Shown: positions 23,996 through 32,241 of the stretch, in pieces
Layout: every line of letters begins with the position of its first letter
Numbering within the stretch: the first letter of the stretch is position 1
Program-made: the position numbers and the translations under genes
Assembly (NCBI RefSeq): GCF_039613825.1
Contig: NZ_CP154826.1
Span: forward strand, 3,162,001 to 3,226,000
Length of the DNA stretch: 64,000 nucleotides
Source: Diaminobutyricibacter sp. McL0608
GTDB lineage: Bacteria; Actinomycetota; Actinomycetes; Actinomycetales; Microbacteriaceae
Direction of reading: 5' to 3'
Notes under the pieces: model-generated
What the model saw: only the letters and a program-made list of their open reading frames with translations
The model's database searches: none
Told to the model about the DNA's origin: nothing

Positions 23996-25492
23996 ATGAC
24001 CCGGACAGACGCAACGGCGCGACCGTCACAGGACGGCCCGTCGGGCGAGCACACCCACGACCTGAAGGCTGACGGCGTCAGCGCTGCCGGTTCGGTCGTC
24101 ATGGCGGTCGCAGGAAGCGCACCCGCCTACTCGATCGCGGCGACGACCGCCACCCTCGTCGCCGCAGCAGGGCTCGCCAGCCCCGCGGCCCTCCTCTGGT
24201 GCGGCCTTCCGATGCTCGGAATCGCTTGGGCCTTCGCCTACCTGGGACGCGCCGATGTGAACGCGGGAGCCGCCTACTCCTGGGTGGGCCGCGCGCTGCA
24301 CCCCATCCTCGGCTTCCTGTCGGGCTGGGCTCTCGTCATCTCGGCCACGATCTTCATGGTCGCGGGCGCACTGCCCGCCGGTGTCATGACTGTCGCCCTG
24401 TTCGGCGGAGACCAGAACAACGTGCCGCTCGTGACCGGGGTCGGCGCCATCTGGTTCCTCATCATGGCCGCCTGTGTCCTCGTCGGCGTGCAGATCACCG
24501 CCCGCGCGCAGTGGATCATGTCGACCATCGAGGTCGGCATCCTGGCCGTGTTCGCGATCGTCGCGATCATCCGCGCCGCGACCGGCACCCACGCCGGCCC
24601 GTCGTTCTCGTGGGACTGGCTGAGCTTCGCGCACTTCACCGGACCCCAAGCCTTCATCGGGGCCGCGCTCGTCGCCGCCTTCTACTACTGGGGCTGGGAC
24701 GTCTCGTCCAACCTCAACGAAGAGACCAAGAACGGCCACAAGAACGCCGGCCTCGGCGGGATCATCGGCGTCATCATCGTCTTCGTCCTCTTCGAGGTCT
24801 TCACCATCGCCACCCTGGTGATGCTGCCGGCCAAGACCATCGAGGAGAACAGCGGCAACATCCTGGGTGCGCTCGGCCAGGTCATCTGGCCCGGAGTGGG
24901 CGGCAACATCCTGGTCATCGCGGTCGTCCTCTCGACGATCGCCACCCTCGAGACCACGCTCATCCAGGTCACCCGCTCCCTCTTCGCCATGGGCCGCGAC
25001 AACACCATCCCCGCCGCCTTCGGACGCACCCACAAGAAGTGGAAGACGCCCGCCTTCGCGACCCTCGTCGTCACCGGTGTCTCGCTGGTGCTGTTCATCG
25101 GCTCCAACTTCCTCGGCAGCGTCTACGGCATCCTCCAGAACGCGATCCTGTCGATCGGCCTCCAGATCGCGTTCTACTACGCGCTCGCCGGCATCGCCGT
25201 CGTGGTGGCGTACCGCAAGATCATCTTCAAGTCGGTGAAGAACTTCATCTTCATCGGCCTGTGGCCGGCCATCGGAGCGATCTTCATGGTCGTGGTCTTC
25301 GTCGCGTCCATCCCCAACAGTGACCCCATCGTGATCGTCATCGGCATCGGAACGCTCGCGCTCGGAATCGTGCCGATCATCATCTACTGGAAGAAGGGCG
25401 CAGGGTACTTCCAACGCAAGCCGCTCGAACTGCCGGACGAGCTCGACGTCAAGGCGCCCGAGAACATCGACGAGCGTCCGCCCGTCGCGTAA
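23996..25492 (+). CDS. APC-superfamily amino acid permease
   Basis: Membrane transporter of 498 aa with about twelve spans, of the amino acid-polyamine-organocation superfamily. A cytoplasmic N-terminus leads into VSAAGSVVMAVAGSAPAYSI, the region where APC proteins bind the substrate backbone; GADVNAG-like and WGWDVSSNLNEETKNG segments are also typical. The ATG has AGGAG 5 nt upstream. Flanked by its own promoter region and a strong terminator, so monocistronic. Substrate undetermined. Confidence 0.9.
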   Translation: MTRTDATARPSQDGPSGEHTHDLKADGVSAAGSVVMAVAGSAPAYSIAATTATLVAAAGLASPAALLWCGLPMLGIAWAFAYLGRADVNAGAAYSWVGRALHPILGFLSGWALVISATIFMVAGALPAGVMTVALFGGDQNNVPLVTGVGAIWFLIMAACVLVGVQITARAQWIMSTIEVGILAVFAIVAIIRAATGTHAGPSFSWDWLSFAHFTGPQAFIGAALVAAFYYWGWDVSSNLNEETKNGHKNAGLGGIIGVIIVFVLFEVFTIATLVMLPAKTIEENSGNILGALGQVIWPGVGGNILVIAVVLSTIATLETTLIQVTRSLFAMGRDNTIPAAFGRTHKKWKTPAFATLVVTGVSLVLFIGSNFLGSVYGILQNAILSIGLQIAFYYALAGIAVVVAYRKIIFKSVKNFIFIGLWPAIGAIFMVVVFVASIPNSDPIVIVIGIGTLALGIVPIIIYWKKGAGYFQRKPLELPDELDVKAPENIDERPPVA

Positions 25493-25511
25493 GAACCACC
25501 CAGCTGCCCGA

Positions 25512-25554
25512 AACGGAAGTGGCCCCAGAATGATCTCGGGGCCACTTTCGTTTT
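25512..25554 (+). terminator. Rho-independent terminator of the APC permease gene
   Basis: AACGGAAGTGGCCCC and GGGGCCACTTTCGTT pair over 15 bp with a single G-T pair and a short loop, ending in TTTT. It follows the permease stop by about 20 nt. Confidence 0.9.
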
Positions 25555-25601
25555 CGCCCGGCGCCCACACGACACGAAGACCTGAACGACAGGAGTGAGC
25601 G

Positions 25602-26162
25602 GTGACCCGACTACTGGTGATCGTCGACATCCAGAACGACTACTTCCCCGGCGGCGCGTACCCGCTGGTCGGCCCCGAAGCGGCCGCCGAACGCGCGGGA
25701 GCGCTGCTCGCGCATTTCCGGGCGAGCGGCGCACCGATCGTGCACGTGCAGCACGTGTGGGATGCGCCGGATGCGACATTCATGCGCCCAGGAACGTACG
25801 GCGTCGAGATCAACGATGCCGTCGCACCGCTCGCCGATGAGCCCGTCGTGCTCAAGGCGTCGCCCAACTCGTTCCTCGGCACCGACCTCGAGCACCGCAT
25901 CCGCGACGCCGCCGTCGGGGACGTCGTGATCGTCGGAATGATGACGAGCATGTGCGTGGACTCGACCGTGCGCGCGGCCGCCGACCTCGGGTTCGCGGTG
26001 ACCGTCGCAGCCGACGCCTGCGCCGCACCCGACCTCGAGTTCGGCGACACGCTCATCCCGGGCGATGTCGTGCACGCCGCGTTCCTGGCCGCCCTCGGCG
26101 GCAGTTTCGCGACCGTGACGACCGTCGACGACCTGACCCAGCACGCGACCGCGGACGCCTAG
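25602..26162 (+). CDS. Isochorismatase-family cysteine hydrolase
   Basis: Cytoplasmic hydrolase of 186 aa with the full catalytic triad of the family: Asp9 in VIVDIQNDYF, Lys85 in VLKASPNSF and Cys118 in GMMTSMCVDSTVRAA. Such enzymes act on isochorismate, nicotinamide, ureido compounds or other amides; nothing here picks one, and no pyridine-nucleotide or siderophore genes are adjacent. GTG start with ACAGGAG upstream. A 2-hydroxyacid dehydrogenase follows after 112 nt. Confidence 0.92.
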   Translation: MTRLLVIVDIQNDYFPGGAYPLVGPEAAAERAGALLAHFRASGAPIVHVQHVWDAPDATFMRPGTYGVEINDAVAPLADEPVVLKASPNSFLGTDLEHRIRDAAVGDVVIVGMMTSMCVDSTVRAAADLGFAVTVAADACAAPDLEFGDTLIPGDVVHAAFLAALGGSFATVTTVDDLTQHATADA

Positions 26163-26274
26163 CGCCCCTGGGTGGCGTGCCTCCATCGATTCGCCAGAGA
26201 TCGACGCCCACCGCAGGCTTCCTGGTCGATCCGTGGCGAACGGATGCTCGGAGGCGGCGGCGTAGTCTGGCGCC

Positions 26275-27225
26275 ATGTCCATCACGGTGACGATTCTCGA
26301 CGACTACCAGGATGTGGCGCTCGCGATGGCCGACTGGTCGGCGATCCCGGATGCGCGGCTCGACGTCGTCAACGAGCACATCGCCGGCGCCGACGCTCTC
26401 GTCGAGCGACTGGCCAGCAGCGATGTGGTCGTCGCGATGCGCGAACGCACGCCGTTCCCGGCTGCGGTGCTGCGCCGGCTGACCTCGACCCGGCTCCTCG
26501 TGACCACCGGGATGTCCAACCCGTCGATCGACCTCGCGGCCGCAGGGGAGGCGGGCATCGCCGTGGCCGGCACCCGCGCCAGCGGCTCGGCGGTTCCCGA
26601 GCTGACGATGGGGATGATCATCGCGCTCACCAGGCACATCGCGGAAGAGGATGCCGCAGTGCGCGCAGGCGGATGGCAGCACACGATCGGTCCTGGGCTG
26701 GCCGGACGCACCCTGGGAATCGTCGGGCTGGGCCGCCTCGGCGTCCCTGTGGCGGGACTCGCGCAGGCGTTCCAGCTGGACGTGATCGCGTGGAGCCCGA
26801 ACCTCACGGCGGAGCGCGCAGAGCCGCACGGGGTCACCGTGGTCTCGAAAGAGGAGCTGTTCATCCGGTCGGACATCGTCACGATCCACATGCCACTGAG
26901 CGATCGCAGCCGGGGGCTGATCGGTGCGGAAGAGCTGAGCCTCCTGGGTCCGGCGTCATACCTGGTCAACACGTCGCGTGGCCCGATCGTCGATGAGGCC
27001 GCCCTGGTGGATGCGCTGCGTTCCGGCGCGATCGCCGGCGCCGCACTCGACGTCTACGACGAGGAGCCGCTTCCCTCCGACCATCCGCTCCGCACGCTGC
27101 CGAACACCCTGCTTCTGCCGCACATCGGGTACGTCACGACCGACGGCTACCGCATCTTCTACGGTGACGCCGTGGAAGACATCGTCGCGTTCCTCGCAGG
27201 CACTCCCGTACGCGTACTGACCTAG
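26275..27225 (+). CDS. D-2-hydroxyacid dehydrogenase family protein (SerA-like)
   Basis: NAD-dependent dehydrogenase of 316 aa. The nucleotide-binding motif GIVGLGRLG is at residues 148-156, and the catalytic residues are Arg235 (NTSRGPIVDE), Glu264 (DVYDEEPL) and His283 (LLPHIGY). It lacks the C-terminal ACT regulatory domain of true phosphoglycerate dehydrogenases, so it probably acts on another 2-hydroxy or 2-oxo acid. Convergent with the ArsR-type gene, with only 6 nt between them. Confidence 0.9.
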   Translation: MSITVTILDDYQDVALAMADWSAIPDARLDVVNEHIAGADALVERLASSDVVVAMRERTPFPAAVLRRLTSTRLLVTTGMSNPSIDLAAAGEAGIAVAGTRASGSAVPELTMGMIIALTRHIAEEDAAVRAGGWQHTIGPGLAGRTLGIVGLGRLGVPVAGLAQAFQLDVIAWSPNLTAERAEPHGVTVVSKEELFIRSDIVTIHMPLSDRSRGLIGAEELSLLGPASYLVNTSRGPIVDEAALVDALRSGAIAGAALDVYDEEPLPSDHPLRTLPNTLLLPHIGYVTTDGYRIFYGDAVEDIVAFLAGTPVRVLT

Positions 27226-27231
27226 CCGCCG

Positions 27232-27795
27232 CTATTCCGCTAGGCGGTGGAGCACGAACAGGCCTCCGTGCATGGGCTGGTCCATCCGCTCGTGCTCGGT
27301 GAGCACGTACTCGTCGAGGATGGCGACGATGCGCAGGTCGAGCTCCTCGAGCTGCGCGGGCGACAGGTGCAGGGCGAAACGCTCGAAGGTCTCGACGGCG
27401 CCGGGGCCGGCCTCGCGCAGTTCCTCCTGGAACGCCTCGATCGGCGGAAGGTAGCGGTCCTCCCCGTTGCCGCCGAGCGGATCGTTCAGCCACCACGACT
27501 GGCCGGTCGACCGGTACGGCTTCTCGAGTGCGCCGCTCGGCCCGGTGCGGACCGGTGCGGGCAGCAGCAGCCCCGCATCCACGAGTTTGCGCACGTGGTA
27601 GAGCACCGTTCCCGGGTCCTGGTCGAGCCGATCGGCGAGCTCTTTGTTGGTCAGTTCGTGCTGTGAACAGAGCCGCAGGATGCGCGCACGCAGCGGATGC
27701 GACAGCGCCTTGGCCTCGCTGACGGTCGCCTCCCGTCGCCGGTCGCGCGGGTCGACCGCGAGCCCCGCGGGCGTCCCATTCTGAGTGTCCGTCAC
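27232..27795 (-). CDS. ArsR-like winged-helix transcriptional regulator
   Basis: Regulator of about 187 aa. The HTH covers ALSHPLRARILRLCSQHEL and TNKELADRLDQDPGTVLYHV, with wing residues after it; the C-terminal half is helical (FQEELREAGPGAVETFERFA). The N-terminus is uncertain: GTG at 27795 is preferred because the reading to ATG at 27867 would leave only 2 bp to the divergent MFS gene. A TATCAT 6 nt before the GTG would allow leaderless expression. It probably controls the divergent exporter through the palindrome at 27835. Confidence 0.82.
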   Translation of the reverse strand: MTDTQNGTPAGLAVDPRDRRREATVSEAKALSHPLRARILRLCSQHELTNKELADRLDQDPGTVLYHVRKLVDAGLLLPAPVRTGPSGALEKPYRSTGQSWWLNDPLGGNGEDRYLPPIEAFQEELREAGPGAVETFERFALHLSPAQLEELDLRIVAILDEYVLTEHERMDQPMHGGLFVLHRLAE

Positions 27796-27834
27796 CTCTT
27801 CATGATAGCCAATGATCGAGATTCTTCCATCACC

Positions 27835-27848
27835 TTGAGTTTTCTCAA
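27835..27848. promoter_or_regulatory. Inverted repeat between regulator and MFS genes
   Basis: TTGAG-TTTT-CTCAA is a perfect inverted repeat in the intergenic region of a divergent ArsR-like/MFS pair. It is a candidate operator overlapping a weak -35 of the exporter gene. Confidence 0.45.
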
Positions 27849-27869
27849 TCGATGTGCAATTCTCCATAG

Positions 27870-29147
27870 GTGACCAGTTCCAACCCAGCCGAGACCACGG
27901 ACACGGGAGCCTCCGAGGGCGGGTCCGCAGCGAAGCTCGGCGGCTCCTTCTGGCGACTCTGGTGGGCCGACGGGCTCTCCAACCTCGCCGACGGCATCCT
28001 CAAGGTGGCACTGCCCCTGATCGCCCTCGAACTCACGCGCAGCCCGACGCTGATCGCCGGCCTCGCCTTCGCGTTCACCCTCCCCTGGCTGCTCTTCGCT
28101 CTTCCGGCCGGCGCACTCGCCGACCGAATCGACCGCCGCCGTGCGATGCTCGGCGCGAACATCGCACGTGCGGCCATCGTCGGGGTGATCGCTCTCGGGT
28201 CCGCGTTCGGCTTCGGCTCGATCTGGATCCTCTACATCGGCGCGTTCACCGTCGGAATGGCCGAGACCCTCTACGACACGTCGGCGCAGTCGATCCTGCC
28301 CCAGGTCGTCAGACGCGAGGTGCTTCCTCGCGCGAACTCCCGTCTCTATGTCGCAGAGACGGTGTCCAACCAGTTCCTCGGGCCGCCGCTCGGCGGGCTG
28401 CTCGCGGCCGCCGGAGCTGCCGTGGCCCTCGCCACACCGGCCGGACTGTGGCTCGTGGCGATCGGCGCCCTACTGCTCATGCGCGGCTCGTTCAAGGTCG
28501 AGAGGACCGGGCGCACGACCATGCGCGCCGACATCGCCGAAGGCCTGCGGTTCCTCTGGAGGCACACCGTGCTGCGGGTCCTCGCGATCATGACCGGCGT
28601 GTTCAACCTCTCCTCCAACGCGGCCTTCGCGGTCTTCGTGCTCTACGCCGTCGGTCCTGAGTCGCCGATGAAGCTCACCGAGCCGCAGTACGGCATCCTG
28701 CTGACCAGCTTTGCGATCGGCAGTGTCATCGGATCGTTCATGGCGGTCCCTCTCGAACGCCGCCTGGGCCGGGCGCGCACGATCGCGATCTCGATGATCG
28801 GTCCCGCTCTCACGGTCGGTGTTCCCGCGCTGACCACCAATGTGTTCGCCATCGGCGGGGCGTTCTTCGTCGGCGGCATGACGGTCATGATGTGGAACAT
28901 CATCGTCGTCTCGTTCCGCCAGCGCGCGACGCCGGACCGCCTGCTCGGGCGCGTCAACAGCGCGTACCGCCTCGTCGCCTGGGGCACGATGCCTGTCGGT
29001 GCGGCCATCGGAGGGGTGCTCGCCCAGTGGCTCGGCGTGACCGCCGTGTTCGGCATCATGACCGCGGTCGTGCTCTCGATGTTCTTCTTCCTGTTCGTGG
29101 TGACGGACGCACGGATGAATGCCGCGGAGGCGCATCCGACCGACTGA
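27870..29147 (+). CDS. MFS exporter, drug-efflux (DHA3) type
   Basis: Twelve-span major facilitator protein (425 aa). The motif-A-like loop LPAGALADRIDRRRAM follows span 2. The sequence style (YDTSAQSILPQVVRREVLPRANSRLYVAETVSNQFLGPP, split by loops) matches the macrolide-efflux-like DHA3 group common in actinobacteria. GTG start at 27870 without a ribosome-binding site, so a leaderless message is possible. Divergent from an ArsR-like regulator. Substrate unknown; a toxic compound sensed by the regulator is likely. Confidence 0.88.
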   Translation: MTSSNPAETTDTGASEGGSAAKLGGSFWRLWWADGLSNLADGILKVALPLIALELTRSPTLIAGLAFAFTLPWLLFALPAGALADRIDRRRAMLGANIARAAIVGVIALGSAFGFGSIWILYIGAFTVGMAETLYDTSAQSILPQVVRREVLPRANSRLYVAETVSNQFLGPPLGGLLAAAGAAVALATPAGLWLVAIGALLLMRGSFKVERTGRTTMRADIAEGLRFLWRHTVLRVLAIMTGVFNLSSNAAFAVFVLYAVGPESPMKLTEPQYGILLTSFAIGSVIGSFMAVPLERRLGRARTIAISMIGPALTVGVPALTTNVFAIGGAFFVGGMTVMMWNIIVVSFRQRATPDRLLGRVNSAYRLVAWGTMPVGAAIGGVLAQWLGVTAVFGIMTAVVLSMFFFLFVVTDARMNAAEAHPTD

Positions 29148-29195
29148 ACGCGCGCAGCCCAGTCAGGAGCGCGCAGCGCCTCAACCCGAGCGCAG

Positions 29196-29720
29196 TCACG
29201 CCTGGTGCGCGCCGCTCCCGGGCTGGCCGCTCTCGCTCGCCTGCGACGACTTCGCCCACGAGGTCGTCTCACTGGTCGCCAGCGCCTCGACCCGCTCGAC
29301 GAGCAGCGGGACCGGATCCGTGGTCGCGTAGTCGCCGGCCCGCGCGGCGAACAGGCTCCGCTGCGAGGCGATCGAGCTGGCCGTGATCCGGTAGCGGATC
29401 CAGTTGTCGTGCCACTGGAACAACTGCTGCGCGCCCTCGAGCACGACGATCGTCGCGCCCAGACTGGCGGTCAGCCAGGTCGGCGCGCTGACCGCGACGG
29501 CGACCGGCACACCGGCAGCGAGCACCAGCTGCACGACCTTGACCGTCAGGTACCAGACGCGCGAGTAGCCGGCGTGCCGCTGGTACCAGGCGAGCTGGGA
29601 GGTGATGCGCGCTTCCGAGATCGACGACGGCTCGAGCTCCTGCGGCTCCGCGGTCGGGCCGGGACCGGGCGACGCCGACGACGCCGGCAACGGGATGATC
29701 GGGGGTTCGGTTGCAGCCAT
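29196..29720 (-). CDS. DUF4231 (SLATT-like) two-span membrane protein
   Basis: Protein of 174 aa: a disordered Pro/Ser-rich N-terminus, the helix ISEARITSQLAWYQRHAGYS, two adjacent membrane spans (VKVVQLVLAAGVPVAVAVSA and LTASLGATIVVLEGA), then WHDNWIRYRITASSIASQRS and a cytoplasmic helix RVEALATSETTSWAKSSQ. This is the DUF4231 arrangement, related to SLATT domains proposed as membrane effectors in nucleotide-signalling conflict systems. No nucleotidyltransferase or SLOG partner is nearby, so a defence role is speculative. Monocistronic. Confidence 0.78.
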   Translation of the reverse strand: MAATEPPIIPLPASSASPGPGPTAEPQELEPSSISEARITSQLAWYQRHAGYSRVWYLTVKVVQLVLAAGVPVAVAVSAPTWLTASLGATIVVLEGAQQLFQWHDNWIRYRITASSIASQRSLFAARAGDYATTDPVPLLVERVEALATSETTSWAKSSQASESGQPGSGAHQA

Positions 29721-29814
29721 GGGACATCCTCCGTCCGAGCCGCCGGAGCTGACACGCGCATCCGTGCGGATGGCGAAACCTTAGTGTCCGCGAGGTCGCG
29801 ACCGCAATGGTGGA

Positions 29815-30576
29815 CTACTGCGCGTATTCGTCGTGCCGGCGCCACCAGAAGCCGGGCTCGTTGCGTCCGAGCGGAGCCCGGTCGAGCCATGGGTACATGC
29901 CCCAGAGCGCGTCGACGCCGCGTTCATACGTCGAGTACGTGTGGTAGACGACGCCGTCCTCGAGCACGAACGCGCTCATCCCCGGCCCCTCGCGACGGTA
30001 GGTCTCCCAGTCGGTCCCCACCTTCGCCGCCAGTTCGTCATACCAGGCCCGGCCCGCGTCGTCCGGCGGACGCAGGTCGATGGTGCGGTAGTTGTAGTCC
30101 ACCTCGCCCGCGCGCCACTCCTCCTGTGTATGGGAGGTGTGGAAATCGAAATTGAAGTCGCTCCCGAACGACGACGCCCACGGGAACGTCCACCCCATCC
30201 GCTCCCTGTACGCCTGCAGCTTGGGCAGGGGCGCCCGCGAGACGGCGAAGAATGAGATGTCGTGGTTCTCGAGGTGCACGACGGAGCCGTTGAACCCGTC
30301 CGCGATCGCCGAGCACGATGGGCAGCCGGCGTCATAGTCCGGTCCGAACATGAAGTGGTAGACGATCAGTTGGGAGCGTCCCCGGAAGAGATCGGCGAGG
30401 GATGCGGTCCCGCCGTCGGTCTCGAAACGGTACTCCTTGTCGATGCGCACCCAGGGCAGCTCCTGCCGCCGACGGGCCAGCTCGTCGCCGCGGTGGGTCA
30501 GCGCCTTCTCTTCGGCGAGCAGCTCCAGGCGTTCTGCGAGCCACTCCTCACGCGTTGCGGTCCTGTGCTCGGTCAT
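29815..30576 (-). CDS. DUF899 thioredoxin-fold protein
   Basis: Soluble protein of 253 aa of the DUF899 family, with a thioredoxin-like fold. The pair C85-P-S-C88 in YDAGCPSCSAIADGF lies at the usual active-site position, and SQLIVYHFMFGPD is the typical strand before it. Near the C-terminus come GPGMSAFVLEDGVVYHTYS and WGMYPWLDRAP. Function unknown; a redox role is plausible from the CXXC. GAAGGAG precedes the ATG at 30576; a longer open frame reaching 31197 is a shadow. Last gene of the ArsR-SRPBCC-DUF2182-DUF899 operon. Confidence 0.88.
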   Translation of the reverse strand: MTEHRTATREEWLAERLELLAEEKALTHRGDELARRRQELPWVRIDKEYRFETDGGTASLADLFRGRSQLIVYHFMFGPDYDAGCPSCSAIADGFNGSVVHLENHDISFFAVSRAPLPKLQAYRERMGWTFPWASSFGSDFNFDFHTSHTQEEWRAGEVDYNYRTIDLRPPDDAGRAWYDELAAKVGTDWETYRREGPGMSAFVLEDGVVYHTYSTYERGVDALWGMYPWLDRAPLGRNEPGFWWRRHDEYAQ

Positions 30577-30608
30577 GGTCGTCTCCTTCATCCAGATCAG
30601 GTCGTTCG

Positions 30609-31259
30609 TCACATCGACGGAATGAGCCCTGGGACCGCTGCCGGTGCGACGACGATCAGCACACCGAGTGCGACGATCGCCACAGCGACGGGGATGTCGA
30701 TCGCGAGCCGGGGCGGAACCAGCTTCTGTGCGACGACCACGGCCGCGATCACGAACATCCACGGAATGCTCATCACGCTCAGCGTCACCAGCAGGAGCAT
30801 CAACCCGATGCTCGATCCGACGCAGTACAGTCCGAACACGATGCCCGAGCGGATGCCGTCCCGGCACCGCGTGCGGAATCGCCGCTTGAGCGGGGTCAGC
30901 TCGTACACGCCCGCCGCGACCGCCACCAGGCCGGCGACCAGCGTCGTATGCGGCCGGTAGAGCGCGTAGACGAGGAGGCCGACGACGGTCCAGACGGCGA
31001 GGTAGCTGACGATGAACGCAGGCACCGCGCCGGCGTGACCGCTCGCCTCGGCGCTGCGAACGACCGCTGGGGCTGCGCCGGGCAGCATCATCGCCGCCAT
31101 CATCGCGATCCACAGCGGAACGAAGAAGGCGAGGGGTCCGAGCCGGGTCGAGACACCCATGTCCATGCCGTTCGCCTGCCATAGCGTGACCGCCCACGCT
31201 GCGGCAGCCAGGCCGAGGGTGACGGTCAGCGCGGTCGTGCGGAGTCGTATGGTGTTCAT
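30609..31259 (-). CDS. DUF2182 membrane protein
   Basis: Integral membrane protein of 216 aa with about six spans, including the Met-rich WIAMMAAMMLPGAAPAVV typical of DUF2182. Conserved YALYRP, YELTPLKRRF and RCRDG motifs in the middle also match. These proteins have been suggested to handle metals, but no reaction is established. AGGAGG lies 5 nt before the ATG at 31259. Third gene of its operon, 19 nt after the SRPBCC gene. Confidence 0.88.
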   Translation of the reverse strand: MNTIRLRTTALTVTLGLAAAAWAVTLWQANGMDMGVSTRLGPLAFFVPLWIAMMAAMMLPGAAPAVVRSAEASGHAGAVPAFIVSYLAVWTVVGLLVYALYRPHTTLVAGLVAVAAGVYELTPLKRRFRTRCRDGIRSGIVFGLYCVGSSIGLMLLLVTLSVMSIPWMFVIAAVVVAQKLVPPRLAIDIPVAVAIVALGVLIVVAPAAVPGLIPSM

Positions 31260-31278
31260 CCCATCCTCCTGCGGTTCC

Positions 31279-31737
31279 TCAGGCGCGCGGGCTGACGCTG
31301 CGCGCAACGGCAAGCTGGTCGAGCGCTTCGAGACAGACGACCCAGCCGCCCGAGTGGGCGTCCCACGCGCGACGGGTCTGCAGGCCCTCGTGGGTCACGG
31401 CGACCTCGGTGCCGGCGTCGACCTCGGTGAAGTCGACGGTCACTGTGGTCTCCCTGCCGTCCGTGTTGGGCGACCACCAGGTGAACGACAGCCGGCGCGG
31501 ACGGTCGATGACGAGATAGGTGCCACGGTGCGGGAGCGACTGCGACGGCGTGTGCACCATGACGGTGAACTCTCCGCCCACGCGTGGATCGGTACTGGCT
31601 TCGGCGTGCGTGACGGGACCAGCGGTCATCCACGTCGCGAAGCTGTCGGCGTCGGTCCAGGCGTCGAAGATCACTTCGGCCGGGGCTGCGATGACGCGCT
31701 TGACGATGAGTGGGCTGGTCGGAGTGAACTGGGTCAT
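31279..31737 (-). CDS. SRPBCC (AHSA1-type) domain protein
   Basis: Helix-grip-fold protein of 152 aa: VKRVIAAPAEVIFDAWTDAD at the N-terminus, TWMTAGP and RVGGEFTVMVHTP in the middle, and the long C-terminal helix AHSGGWVVCLEALDQLAVAR. Such proteins bind hydrophobic ligands and are very often encoded after an ArsR-type regulator, as here with a 4-nt overlap (ATGA). Ligand unknown. Confidence 0.9.
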   Translation of the reverse strand: MTQFTPTSPLIVKRVIAAPAEVIFDAWTDADSFATWMTAGPVTHAEASTDPRVGGEFTVMVHTPSQSLPHRGTYLVIDRPRRLSFTWWSPNTDGRETTVTVDFTEVDAGTEVAVTHEGLQTRRAWDAHSGGWVVCLEALDQLAVARSVSPRA

Positions 31738-32159
31738 GCGGATGCTCCCTTGTCAGTCGGGGTTGCGGCGGTCGGGGTTGCGGCGGTCGGGGTTGCGGCG
31801 GTCGGGGTTGGGGCGGCGCCTTCGGCAGCGGCGAGGGTTCCTGTCACGAAGTGATCGAGGGATGCGAGACGGTCGGTCCAGAAGGCCCGGTAGTACTCGA
31901 TCCAGTCGGCTGCCTCGGCCATCGGCGCTGCGTTGAGCGACAGCATGTGGGTGCGACCCTGCACGGATCGCCGCACCAGCCCGGCCTGTTCGAGCACACG
32001 GACATGCTTGGAGACCGAGTTGAGCGAGATCGAGAAGTGGCGGGCCACATCCGTGACCCGTTCATCCGACGCCGAGAGGCGGGTCAGGATCTCACGCCGG
32101 GTCGGATCGGAGATCGCTCCGAACACCCGATCGAGAGTCTGTGTCTGATATTCACCCAT
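31734..32159 (-). CDS. ArsR-family regulator with tandem-repeat C-terminus
   Basis: Winged-helix regulator of 141 aa: AISDPTRREILTRLSASDER and DVARHFSISLNSVSKHVRVL are the typical HTH, with RRSVQGRTHMLSL as wing. The last ~25 residues are repeats of Ala-Thr-Pro-Thr-Ala encoded by a 15-bp tandem repeat. The ATG at 32159 sits in the centre of a 24-bp palindrome and 7 nt after a perfectly spaced promoter, so the message is probably leaderless and the gene autoregulated. First gene of the operon; the longer frame to 32195 overlaps the promoter and is rejected. Confidence 0.9.
   Translation of the reverse strand: MGEYQTQTLDRVFGAISDPTRREILTRLSASDERVTDVARHFSISLNSVSKHVRVLEQAGLVRRSVQGRTHMLSLNAAPMAEAADWIEYYRAFWTDRLASLDHFVTGTLAAAEGAAPTPTAATPTAATPTAATPTDKGASA
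31756..31815. repeat. Four-copy 15-bp tandem repeat inside the arsR-type gene
   Basis: Three exact copies of GTCGGGGTTGCGGCG (31756-31800) and a fourth with one change (31801-31815). On the coding strand each encodes an Ala-Thr-Pro-Thr-Ala type unit, so copy-number change would keep the frame. Confidence 0.9.
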
Positions 32160-32171
32160 ATGGGTGAATAT
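32148..32171. promoter_or_regulatory. 24-bp perfect palindrome over the start codon (operator)
   Basis: ATATTCACCCAT (32148-32159) is followed directly by its reverse complement (32160-32171). The axis lies at the ATG of the ArsR-type gene, and the palindrome covers most of the -10 box. This is a strong candidate autoregulatory operator. Confidence 0.8.
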
Positions 32172-32195
32172 ACGCCGATGGTGCACAGCTGGCAA
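32167..32195 (-). promoter_or_regulatory. Promoter of the ArsR operon, TTGCCA-N17-TATATT
   Basis: On the minus strand TTGCCA (32190-32195), 17 bp, then TATATT (32167-32172). The expected transcription start, about 7 bp after the -10, coincides with the A of the ATG at 32159, implying a leaderless mRNA. Confidence 0.75.
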
Positions 32196-32241
32196 GCCCC
32201 GCTACACTCCCGACTAGGACCGATCCATGACAGGGGCACTC

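Noticed and set aside
24026-25630. A 534-codon minus-strand frame opposite the APC permease gene
   Set aside because: Extremely rich in Asp, Glu, Gly and Arg, as expected for the antisense of a GC-rich membrane-protein gene; no start signal or family.
29815-31197. A 460-codon minus-strand frame ending in the DUF899 protein
   Set aside because: Only the last 253 residues are protein-like; the ATG at 30576 has a good ribosome site and the upstream part lies over the DUF2182 gene.
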